A DNA stretch of 64,000 nucleotides from Cordia subcordata (taxonomy: Eukaryota; Streptophyta; Magnoliopsida; Boraginales; Cordiaceae). The stretch lies in NCBI GenBank assembly GCA_028554755.1, contig JAPTOF010000001.1:31340501-31404500 (forward strand). Direction: 5' to 3'. The position numbers and the translations under genes are program-made. Positions 34,729-45,300 of the stretch are shown here, in pieces. The stretch's first letter is position 1. Each line of letters starts with the position of its first letter. The notes under the pieces are model-generated. The model was not told the DNA's origin and did not search any database. It worked only from the letters and a program-made list of their open reading frames with translations.

Positions 34729-35667
34729 GAGATAATGAGTTAAATGACAAATCATTTAATTTTATATACCAAAATGATAAAGTTTGCAAACAAATGAGGA
34801 AAATGACCATGTTTCAACTTCATATTTTGAAAACACGAATTTAAAGCTCCATGTTAACTTCAAATCGACGGAGTAAAAATGATGTGGAATTACCTCGAGT
34901 TCGTGAGTTGAAATTCCGAAAATCAACTTCATGTTTGCAACGTCCAAACATGAATTTCGTGTTTTCAACATCCGAACATGAACTTCGGGTGTTCAAATTC
35001 CTAAGACTAAGTTTGTTTCAACTTCGTAAGCTTTTAAGTATGCAATCAAAAGCAAAAAAAATATGTTTGCTTTGTTTGTTGCTGTAAAAGAAGCCCACAA
35101 AGAGTCCTTGTCGGTGGAAAGGAAACACAACAAATTTTATTCACATTGGTGGTCCTGCTTTGAACAAAAAAAAAAAAAGAAGTCAAAGCCAAGAAACTAT
35201 TGTTGGTGGTCCTTCTTCAAAAAAGTTAGTGCTTTCTCTTCTCTCTTTTATGTATACTTTAAGTATTTAAGGGGCAAAGAGAATAAGAGAAGACTATTTT
35301 TACAAGCACATGATAGGATAACATAATCAAGAAATTTTACTCCTTGACGTCTGAAAACATTTATCCCCTTCTGGATAGGATCCAGGAAAGCAAATGTGTT
35401 AAAATTGTCACATAAGATGTCATAATAATTTCAGTAAATAGTACAGGTAGATGAACAAATTATGATAATCACACAAGTAACCAACAGCATCTAGACAGTG
35501 ACGCACACTTCAGCTGCTCTTTTATGGCCTCATAGTTTTCTCAGTAGAAGAATAATCAAACAACTTTAGCTAAAAAATTGAAAAGATGGAGTAATAAAAA
35601 TTAAAAAATTGAAAAGATGGGTCACTTGGTTTTTGAGTTTTTCTATCTTCTCTATTGCTATTTCAAA

Positions 35668-35668
35668 C

Positions 35669-35724
<56 letters not shown>

Positions 35725-35733
35725 TAATAATAA
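35668..35733. repeat. (TAA)n microsatellite
   Basis: About 21 units with one C interruption at 35722, inside the MULE. Confidence 0.95.
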
Positions 35734-36289
35734 AAGCAATAAGTATTATAAGCATTGAGTCGGTGAGTTACATTGACCAAGGCATAATTGCTATTGAATA
35801 ATGTTATCATTTTTCTTTTTCTTTTTTTTTTATATACAAGAAAAGTGTAATCTTTTTCAGTTTGTGCTAAGCTCTCAACTCCTTGGTACTTTAGTTATGA
35901 TTGCCATTTTGGGAAAGTTTCTGGGATTTGCAGAAGGAGAGAAATAAGAGAAGAAAGAAGAATGGTGGAGTGTTAAACACAGAGTAAAAAAACAAAATGC
36001 AGTTTTCAGATTTTAGGACATGAAATTTGTTTAAAGAAATTTAGCAAAAAGGAAATTAGTTTAAAAAAATTAATTTGATTTGTTTTTCCTACAAAATGAA
36101 AAGGAACAACAAAAATAAGGAATCCAAATATAACATTAGACAAAAATAAAGCATCAAAAGTTTTGGCAGGAATGAGTTTTTTGGTTTTGCTTCTCTTTAT
36201 GTTTTTTGTAAGGAAAAAGAATAAATTGTAAGAAGAAAAGAGGAAGAAGAAGTAAAAAAAGTGTTAAGAGAAAAGTAGTATCTACTAAG

Positions 36290-37710
36290 TTTGGGGAAGT
36301 GCTTGCCTTGTACGGTTATATCGTGAGTTACGTCATGCATCTGTTGGTATTTCGAAGGACATAGCAGGACCACTGATCATGCTTCAGGTATGGGCTTAGG
36401 AACGATGCCTACACATTACACCAACGAGATTGGTATAAGAGCATATAGATGAGATGCCGGTCATATTGGATGGCCCATTAGCGACTAGGTAATTAAGTTA
36501 TACATCATATAACAATTATATATCCATGACTAATTTTTCAATGAATTTGAAAGAATACTTTTCATAAAATGCAGGTGGATGACTGACTTTTTAGTCAAGA
36601 AAGTTGCCACGCATGTGGTGTCCCAGTATAGATTTTAGCTTGATCGACTGGCTTTTGATCAGTTTCTATGGCAGCCCTATATAGAGGAGTTGTTGCCCAC
36701 ACTTCCATACTATTGTACTACTGCACGTGCTATTTGGACATGTTCTGTGCCATTGATATGTTTTCATATAGTGGAGCATCACTACCCAGCTCGAGTGATG
36801 AGGCAATTTGGATGGCAACAAGATATACCTCCACCATGTACGTATTCTAGAAAACTTCATAAGATTGATTTAAGAAAGGGGATAACTATCTGGAAAGAAT
36901 GTCACCAAAGCTACATAGACATATGGGATCAGCATTATAACTATATTGTGGATGGTATACCGATATCTGATAAGCCATCTTTAGATTATAAGGCATGGTA
37001 CAGGCGTATCACATTTCCATTTCTTACTTGACTTGGATCTCTTCGTGATGTGGTGGTATGTTTGTTCTATTTTTCCCCTAATTCACTTACGTTCTTTATG
37101 TAGTTTGTCTTGCATGTATATTTCTTGTTGCATATAATAGTTTAGTAACTTTATATTTATATGGTAGGTTACTGAGACACAACATATAAATGATTTGTCA
37201 GTAGGGACATCACATAATGTGTTGCCTGAGATACATAGGTCCAATAGTAGAATGTTGCATGCTCTTGGTAGACATAGACAATTTGATGACATACCAAATG
37301 CAACTGCAAGACCATCCATATCTGGACGTGTAGATGCACATGACACATATGAACAGAAAATGCATTATGAAGATGCTATACCACCTTTTAACATGGACCC
37401 CTGCATTTACATCATATATGCCAGAGTGTACATAACTCCTCTTCAGTCGATTGGAGCATAAATGGCGCATTCCTCCAGTACATAGTATGCATCTCATTTG
37501 CCACCTGTGTCCTTTGAGTTTCAAGATGAAGATCTAGATAATGAGGCATTTAGAGTTGGCAATGTCGATATCATGCATGAGGAAGGCGTTGTTGTTGAGA
37601 GTGTGCAGCCTAACATTGAATTATCTACTCAAATGTTGCAAGTTTATCATAGGCGTCCGAAACACAAGAAAAAGCCAACGCTGTGTGGTACTGGATTACA
37701 TTTGTTATAG
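36290..37710 (+). pseudogene. Plant mobile domain gene in the MULE (copy 2)
   Basis: Coding blocks on the + strand: WGSACLVRLYRELRHASVG and LIMLQVWA (36293-36397, ending in a TAG that replaces the next Trp), WMTDFLVKKVATHVVSQYRF then a stop (36575-36637), and a long clean part FLWQPYIEELLPTLPYYCTT through ICFHIVEHHYPARVMRQFG (36667-36813) to a stop at 37030. After a probable intron (acceptor near 37165) a tail continues to 37710, ending RRPKHKKKPTLCGTG, the usual C-terminal signature of PMD proteins in MULEs. At least two nonsense codons break it. Function in transposition or host chromatin regulation is not established. Confidence 0.72.
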
Positions 37711-37729
37711 ATACTCTTATTACTTTTAG

Positions 37730-38740
37730 TATTAAAACTATTAGAAGTGTTGTAATATATTATTAAGTTTCTCTTTGTGTGTTCAACTCTTTATATTATT
37801 TAAATATTAGTTTGTCATGTACAGGTTTCTATATTATAGGTAAAACGTGAAGAATTAGGGGAGACTTTGCCAAATTTTTAATAAACCATTCTATTATTTA
37901 ATAACTCAAAACACATTAATCATACAAATAATCAAAAACAAAAAATAATAATGGAATTACCAAGTCTTCTAGTCTAATATATATTCAACTGAATATCAAT
38001 ATTCATGGCCTTGACATGTCAAATATCTCATTGAGATGTATAATCCAAGTCATATTAAGTGGTTGGTGACGTTAAGCATTATGTCACTAATTCTGATGTT
38101 CTACTTTTTGTCCTAATTCACTAATTCTATTGTTATGCTTGTTATTAACATAATTCATCATGTTGATATTTGTCAAAGACATTATCATCATAGACTAATA
38201 TAGAACTTCCTTTTCTCCTAGATAAGCAACTTTTGAATCCAAGAGGCATCTTACCTATGTTACAAAAAATCACAAGGAATGATGAGACAAAGAAAAATAA
38301 ACTTAGTTGAGGTATGCACTGTAAAGTGTTTATCATCAAAAGAGCAGTGAAATGATATATAAATGTTGAACTGTAAACCTTACAAAGAAATCTTAATTTT
38401 TAAAATATGTGATGACACTAAATTATAAACTTTTTTTTAATTATTCTAATGTTAAATTTTTGAATTTTTGGTTTTCAATTTTTAAATTTTTAAAATTTTC
38501 AATTTCATTTTTTAAAATTTTTAATCATTTCAATATTAAATTTTCTAATTTTTAGTTTTCAATTTTTAGGTTTTTTACTTTTTAATAATTTCAATGTTAA
38601 ATTATTTAATTTTTATTAATATTTTTTAATTTTATTTATTTAATTCATATATTGTTAGTACTTTTAATTTTTGGATTAAAATTATTATTGAAATTACAAA
38701 TATACACACCACATTAATGTGTTATGGGAAAAAAAAAAAT
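37730..38740. other. MULE interior, AT-rich, no gene
   Basis: 38460-38650 is a low-complexity TTTTTAATTTT region with short internal repeats. Nothing coding is seen. Confidence 0.55.
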
Positions 38741-38747
38741 AAAAAAC

Positions 38748-38815
38748 GACTTCGTGTCTTGAAAACATGAAGTTGCGCTCTTCGTGTCTTAAAGACACCT
38801 TGAAGACGCGAAGTC
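38748..38815. repeat. Nested fold-back sequence in the MULE right end
   Basis: GACTTCGTGTCTT at 38748-38760 pairs with AAGACGCGAAGTC at 38803-38815 (12 of 13). Inside lies the near-perfect palindrome GTGTCTTAAAGACAC (38784-38798). Related CTTCGTGTTTTC motifs occur in the left MULE end (34890-35000). Confidence 0.7.
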
Positions 38816-38957
38816 TAACCATCTGTTTATGTGGCCGCTTTTGCCATGCGTGTTAGCCATGTCATGGTATTTTTATTTGAAATTCATATCTTCAAAATAT
38901 AAAGTATCGTAAGGCTGTTATTTAACTCTTTTTTTTTGACAAATTAGTTATTTTGGT

Positions 38958-38965
38958 ATAAAAGT
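38958..38965 (+). promoter_or_regulatory. Candidate TATA box for COS1, inside the MULE terminal repeat
   Basis: TATAAAAG lies 125 bp upstream of the COS1 ATG and 34-41 bp inside the right end of the MULE. Transcription starting about 30 bp downstream would begin near the element boundary. This is the best TATA-like match close to the gene; use in vivo is inferred, not shown. Confidence 0.45.
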
Positions 38966-38998
38966 TATAAAATATACTTAAAATTAGTCATTATCTCC

Positions 38999-39007
38999 AA
39001 CTTTTTC
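38999..39007. repeat. 9-bp target-site duplication, right (CAACTTTTT)
   Basis: Perfect partner of 34720-34728. It lies 83-91 bp upstream of the COS1 start codon, probably in or next to the 5' UTR. Confidence 0.9.
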
Positions 39008-39089
39008 TCCTACTTTTACCTATTTTTCGAGTCAGCAGTTTCTTAAATCTGTTTTCTGGGGTTTCTGCAACCTTAATCAGAGTCCAGAG

Positions 39090-39395
39090 ATGGCAGCTAC
39101 TTGCTTCACATCTGGCGACTACACTTTGACTCTTCTCTCTTCCCCTTCTCGCCTCAACCCCAAATCTTCTCCTTCTTCCCATCTTCATCTTCGACCCTTC
39201 CCTGTATCTTATGGCGTCCCAAGCTCTTCATCTTCAACACCTAAGCCACTCTCACCTCTCCACATACAAGGCAACAAAGGGCGGCTTGGATTCACCACCA
39301 TTCACCGGAACGGACGATCAGATTTCGGTCAAACATCAGCCGTCCGTGTCTTGACCGGCTGTGTTACTTCTGCTGAAAGCTTCCGCTTTGCTTTG
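39090..39395 (+). CDS. COS1: COS1 exon 1 (transit peptide and start of mature enzyme)
   Basis: Starts at the first in-frame ATG after an in-frame-stop-containing leader and codes 102 residues. It ends GCTTTG before donor GTTTGC. The last residues ([18 protein letters not shown]) match the conserved start of plant mature lumazine synthase (LTG...GLRFA). Confidence 0.93.
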
Positions 39396-42300
39396 GTTTG
39401 CATTTCGCTTCTATTTCTCAACTTCACTTTCTTGCTATAGCCTATACATTGCATACATTTTTAAGTACTAGTTTATATACATTGTGAACTAATTTAATCT
39501 AAATAGTAACTTGAGGTCAACTATTTTAGGATTTGTTTGGATTGACTTTTTTTTTTTTTTAGAGGAAAAAATTGGCTTTCAAAAAACACTTTTTCAAAAG
39601 ATGTTAAAAAGACAATCCAAACGAGCCCGTTAATTGGATATGAACTTCAAGAGAGTACATTAGTCTCCATTACTGGTTTTTGGCCTTCTGGGTTGGAAAG
39701 TCAACGTTTGAGGAAGTGTTAGCCTTTAGTGTTTGTGTTGGTGATGTAATATATTGGAACAGTATTAGGTTCAAGCTTGTTTGGATTGATTTTTTAAAAA
39801 AGTAGTTTTTGTACGACTTTTTGAAAGCACTTATCTGGAAATGGTATAGATAAGGGTTTGGAATTTCAGTTTTTTCCCCCCTTCCTTTTGCTCAAGTTGT
39901 AGTACATTGACATTTAACTAAGTTTGTACTGTTTTATTTGGGATCAATTGATCTAGAATTTATTCCCTTTGACTCATTTGATGTTTCACACTTGTTCCGC
40001 CGGTGTTCCTACACCTGATACTGACAATGGTTATGGTTTATGTAAAAGGTTGTCGCACGTTTCAATGAAATAGTAACTAGGCCATTACTGGAGGGAGCTT
40101 TGGATACTTTCAAGAAGTATGCTGTAAAAGAAGAAAATATTGATGTACGTAATTGTTTGCTATCCCTCGTTCATCTTCTTGTTCTTTTTCTTCATTTTGG
40201 AACAATTTATAGTGTGTGCATGCTAGAGTAAGAATCTTACATTTCTTTACTTTATGCTGTTAATCTGTGGGTACTTGGTAGCATAGGCTCCGATTGGCCT
40301 AGATGTGAAATTTAGCTTTCGAATGTAGCGCTTTTATCAGAAGAACTTCAGGAAGAAGTGCTGTTGAACAAAAGATGTTGACTGTTTTGCTTATATTATA
40401 GATGTTAAGCTTTCAGCTCTTTTTAGATAATATTAGAGCTTAAAAATATTGAATGGTAATTTTGGAAAAGAAAGATAAATAGCAACTTGCCACATAATCT
40501 ACAGACAGAACATTTGACTTTTTTAGCATTTTCTTAGCTTTGACTTTTACCTAAAAACTCTTTTAAAGATGAGTTAAACATGTTAAGCTTTAGTTTTTGA
40601 ACTCATAGAAATCAATTTTAGGTATCCATTGCTAGAGTCTGCCATTTCGGACTTTATACAGAAGTACATTTCAGGCATTTATATAGGCAAACAAAAATAA
40701 TTGTGAATCATTCATTTGCATATGGTTTAGCTTCCTACGCTATTTTGTTTGCTTGCTGTGTGTTTGTTTGGGTTATTACCATTGTGTATTAGCATTTGAA
40801 CTTTCAATGGAATTTTAGCATATAGTTTTATATCTAGCATAAATATCCAACAAACATACAGCCAACCAAGTGGATTTTTGAGGTGTTCACGGTTGTAGTA
40901 ATAAATGCAGCTAGTACAACCTCTTGACTGGTGCATTTCTCCTAAGCTTCCTATTGTCTCTTTAGTCATGTGGGATCTTTGGTGTTTAGGCTTTGATTCT
41001 CTATCTTTCTGCTTCCCAGCTTATCCAAAAAGAATTCTATTATTACTTCTTGCTTTGCCTCATTTTATGATGGTTCTCTCCTTACTTGGGCCACCCTGAA
41101 TATTTTTCATTACATACTTGCATAATCGATAGACTCTGCCTATCAATGGCTACCAGATATTATTTGATAGAGGTAAATGCTTTAGCTAGATAATGATTTT
41201 GTAAAAAATATGGTGATAAGAGCTACCTCGTTTACTAATCTTTTCTTGATAGTTGTGCAGGTATATGTAATCTGCTGTTATACTTACACTCATGTGATTC
41301 AAAAGTTATACTTTTGTGCATCAGGTTGTGTGGGTTCCTGGAAGTTTTGAAATTGGCCTCATTGCAGAGAAGCTTGGGAAGTCTCGAAAATATGATGCAA
41401 TTGTGTGTATTGGAGCTGTGGTGAGTTTTCCTTTCTAACACCCATACTTAGTGATGCCTTGGTGATGCTTCAATATTTTATTGGTTATCACTGTACCTCC
41501 AACCTCTAATACATTTTATTGCTATTGCTGCCCCTTTATGGATGTTAATAAGGAAAGAGACATAAAGATAAAGAGAATGGTTTAAAGGCTTTGTACCTTT
41601 TAGAGTACTAGCCTACTCTATTTATAATATTATGAAAACCAACAAATATGATATCTCTTCTTATGTGGGAGAGAGACTTATTATAATAATATACTACCTA
41701 ACTCATACTTAACACTTCCCCTCAAGCTAGAGCATATATATCATAAGTGCCCAGCTTGTTACAAATATATTTAACCCGAGAACCACCAAGAGACTTTGTA
41801 AATAGATGAGCTAACTGATTACTCGAGCTAACGAAAGAAGTAATAATCTCCTTGGATAATAGCTTCTGCGTAACAAAGTGACAATCTATCTTAATGTGTT
41901 TAGTCCTTTCGTGAAACACTGGGTTTGTGGCAATATGTATCGCAGCTTGATTATCGCAAACAAGTTTCATAGGACTTGAACAGGTGACTTGAATCTCTTT
42001 CAGAAGATTTTTTATCCATATCAACTCACAAGTGGCTACTGCCATAGCTCGATATTCTGATTCAGCACTCGAACGGGCCACTACATCTTGTTTCTTACTC
42101 TTCTAGGAAACAAGATTTCCTCTGACAAACACACAGAAACCAGAGGTGGACCTCCTATCAGTAGGACTACCTGCCCAATCAGTGTATGAGTACTCAACAA
42201 CCTTCATGTGCCCATGGTCATTATACAGTAATCCTTTCCCAGGTGAGCCTTTAATATACCGTAAGATTCGAATAACCGCTTTCCAATGTCTTTTTCGTGG

Positions 42301-45300
42301 AGAGTTCAGAAACTAACTGGCAATACTTACTGCAAATGAGATATCCAGTCGAGTAACTGTAAGGTAATTAAGTTTTCCAACTAACCTTCTGTATCTCCCC
42401 GGATCTGATATCAACTCCCTTTCATCTGGAAGAAGTTTCACATTTGGGTCCATAGGTGAGTCACAAGGTCGCGGGCCGGCACCCTGCCTTACTCAACGTA
42501 TCTAATGCATATTTACGTTGAGTAATAAATACACCTTGCTTCGACTGTGCAACCTCAATACCCAAAAAATAGTGAAGCGGCCCTAGGTCTTTGGTTTGGA
42601 ATTGTTGATGAAGAAAGGCCTTCAACTCATCAATCCTGTTGCTATCATCACCTGTTATGAAAATATCATCTACATACACAATCAAAAGAAGCCGTTTACC
42701 GGATGAGCATCGATAGAACACTGAATGGTCCACGTTACAACGAGTCATGCCAAATTCCAGAACTGTAGTACCGAAGCGTCCAAACCACGCCCTCGGAGAT
42801 TGCTTGAGACCATACAGGGCCTTCTTTAAACAACATACCCTCTGAGACTCCCCTTGAGCAACAAACCTTGGCAGTTGCTCCATATATACTTCCTCATCAA
42901 GATCACCATTCAGGAAAGCATTCTTGATATCCAACTGATGAAGTGACGAATGATGAATAGCTGCCAAGGAGAGGAAAATACGAACAGAGGACATCTTAGC
43001 AACGGGAGAAAATGTGTCACCATAATCAAGTCCATAGACCTGTGTGTATCCCTTGGCCACAAGTTGAGCCTTCAAACGATCCACCTGACCATCTGGTCAG
43101 ACCTTCACTGTATACACCCATCGACAACCAACAGAGGACTTACCGGCTGGCAAGTCAACTAACTCCCAAGTTCCATTATGATGAAACGCAGTCATTTCTT
43201 TAAGCATAGCGGCCCGCCAACCAGGATGAGCACTTGCCTCTGCCACAAACTTAGGAATGGTAACAAAAGAAAGGGAGGCAACAAAGGATGCATATGAAGG
43301 AGACAAAGAAGAGTAAGACACAAAGTTAGATATAGGGTGCTTAGTGGTGCAAGAACGAGTACCTTTACGAAGAGCAATGGGCATGTCAAGATCAGACGGC
43401 TAAGTAGAAATTGGATCTGAAGGCGGCGAATCAGAGGACATCGGGGCAGGTAGCAACAGACGTGGTTGGCATGAATAAACCCGTAGGTCTGTGGAAGGCA
43501 ATGGTGAAGCAGCATCGGGAGTGGAAGTAGGAGAAGGGGCCAAAGATGCATTGAAGGTGGGTACTGGAAGTGATAAAGACTCAATCACGGTATCAGAAGT
43601 GGTGGTAGAAGGGAAAAAGGAAGCATGTTCAAAGAAGGTAACATCAGCCGACACCCAAGAAACACACACTTGATAGATCGAGGGCATAACTTGTCTACCC
43701 CAGGGGAAAGATTGTGGACAAAGCAGACACATCCAAAAACCCTAGGAGGAAGCATGTAAATAGCATCTCGAGGGAACAAAATAGAGAACGGTATTTGATC
43801 ACGTAACACAGAGGATGGCATACGGTTGATAAGATAGCATGATGTTAGGACCGCATCATCCCAAAAACGAAGAGGTACATGTCTATGGAGAAGAAGAGTA
43901 CGAGCCGTCTCAATGAGATGACGATTCTTTCTTTCAGCCACCCCATTTTGTTGTGGAGTATGCGAGCAATACGACTGGTGAAGAATGCCATGAGAAGATA
44001 GAAATGAAGAAAAAGAAGAAGAAAAGTATTCCTTCGCATTGTCACTGCGAAGAACCTGAATAGAAACCCCAAATTGCGTGTGAATTTCAGCATAAAACTT
44101 GGTAAAAATAGAAAACACCTTAGAACGTTCTTTCATTAAAAACAACCATGTCATACGGGAATAATCATCAATAAATGTAACAAAATAACGAAATCCAGAT
44201 TTAGAAGTAGTTCGACATGGACCCCAAATATCAGAATGAACAAGAGCAAAGGGGGCAGTAGCCCGTTTATTGACTCGATTAATGAAAGACCTACGACTTT
44301 GCTTGCCTAACTGACAGGACTCACAAGACAATTCTTTGACTGATCCTAAACTAGGAAGTATATTATTATAATAAGTCTCTCTCCCACATCGGAAGAGATA
44401 CCATATTTGTTGGTTTTCATAATATTATAAATAGAGTAGGCTAGTACTCTAAAAGGTACAAAGCCTTTAAACCATTCTCTTTATCTTTATGTCTCTTTCC
44501 TTATTAATATGGTATTAAGAGCCAACCCTAACCCTAAAATAATATAACCCACCACAAAATACCACCATCAGCCGCTGCTGTGCCTGAAACCCGCTGGAAA
44601 AATCATATCAAAACCTTAACCCTAGATGCCATCTCCGATTAGCTATCATCCGGCTATTTTTTCTTAAATCTGAACCCACCAGGAGCTTTATTATGCTCAG
44701 GCGACCTTGGACATCACTTTCCCGTTGTCGGTAGACCCTCCACGTGCCGCCACTCTGCTGCCACGTGCCGTCGCCGGAGCTCTAGCCGGCCACCATCTCC
44801 GACTAGAATGCTTGCGATGGTCTGCCCATCTCCGCTATCTGGTTGGTTTCGCAAGATTTTTGCTCGATCATGGTTATTTATGATCAACAGGATTATTAAG
44901 TTTAAAAAAAAAAACCAAAGACAAAAAAAAAAAATAATGCATAATTAATTTTCTTTTGGTCTCTTCATTATTACCTTAGCCTGTGGGAGTACCATTGTTA
45001 TAGTGTAGGTTGCTGCACATCTAACTCTTTTCTTGGTCATCATGGAATCTGCTTCTACTGAGAAAACAGAGACTAATGCCGAGTCCTCAAGAACTCAAGT
45101 TACTGCTGCTTCATCAGTTGTTGTCCCCTTCTTTTCTGGTACTCCTACTGTCACTACAATCAAATTTAATGGCAAAAATTACTCGTCGTGGTTTGTGGCC
45201 ATCAACATTTGGTTTCTTGGGCAAGGATTAGAAGACCATCTCTCCTCTGATTACCTGTCTGGTTTATCTGTGCCCGACCCTTGTACCTGGCGTCGTGTCG

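Larger units (their letters stand above)
34729..38998. mobile_element. Mutator-like element carrying a plant mobile domain gene
   Basis: 4270 bp between perfect 9-bp duplications. Both ends start GAGATAATGA when read inward. The terminal inverted sequences continue for about 250 bp with recognisable but diverged blocks (TATACCAAAAT, GAGTTAAAT-like, TTCATATTTTGAA...CGAATTT on the left; ATACCAAAATAAC, GAGTTAAATA, TTTATATTTTGAA...TGAATTT on the right). The interior carries a degraded PMD gene on the + strand (36290-37710) and no MuDR-type transposase, so it would need one in trans. The element ends 91 bp before the COS1 start codon. Confidence 0.82.

Noticed and set aside
34851..35326. Overlapping + strand frames of 78 and 87 codons
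   Set aside because: They lie in the MULE terminal repeat and interior, include poly-Lys from an A-run and resemble no protein.
37083..37524. - strand frames of 87 and 104 codons
   Set aside because: Antisense to the PMD gene tail.
43491..43673. 60-codon + strand frame
   Set aside because: Antisense to the copia 1 polyprotein and without protein-like features beyond composition.
43192..43732. Overlapping Leu/Pro-rich frames on the - strand
   Set aside because: Low-complexity alternate frames of the copia linker; no independent gene.
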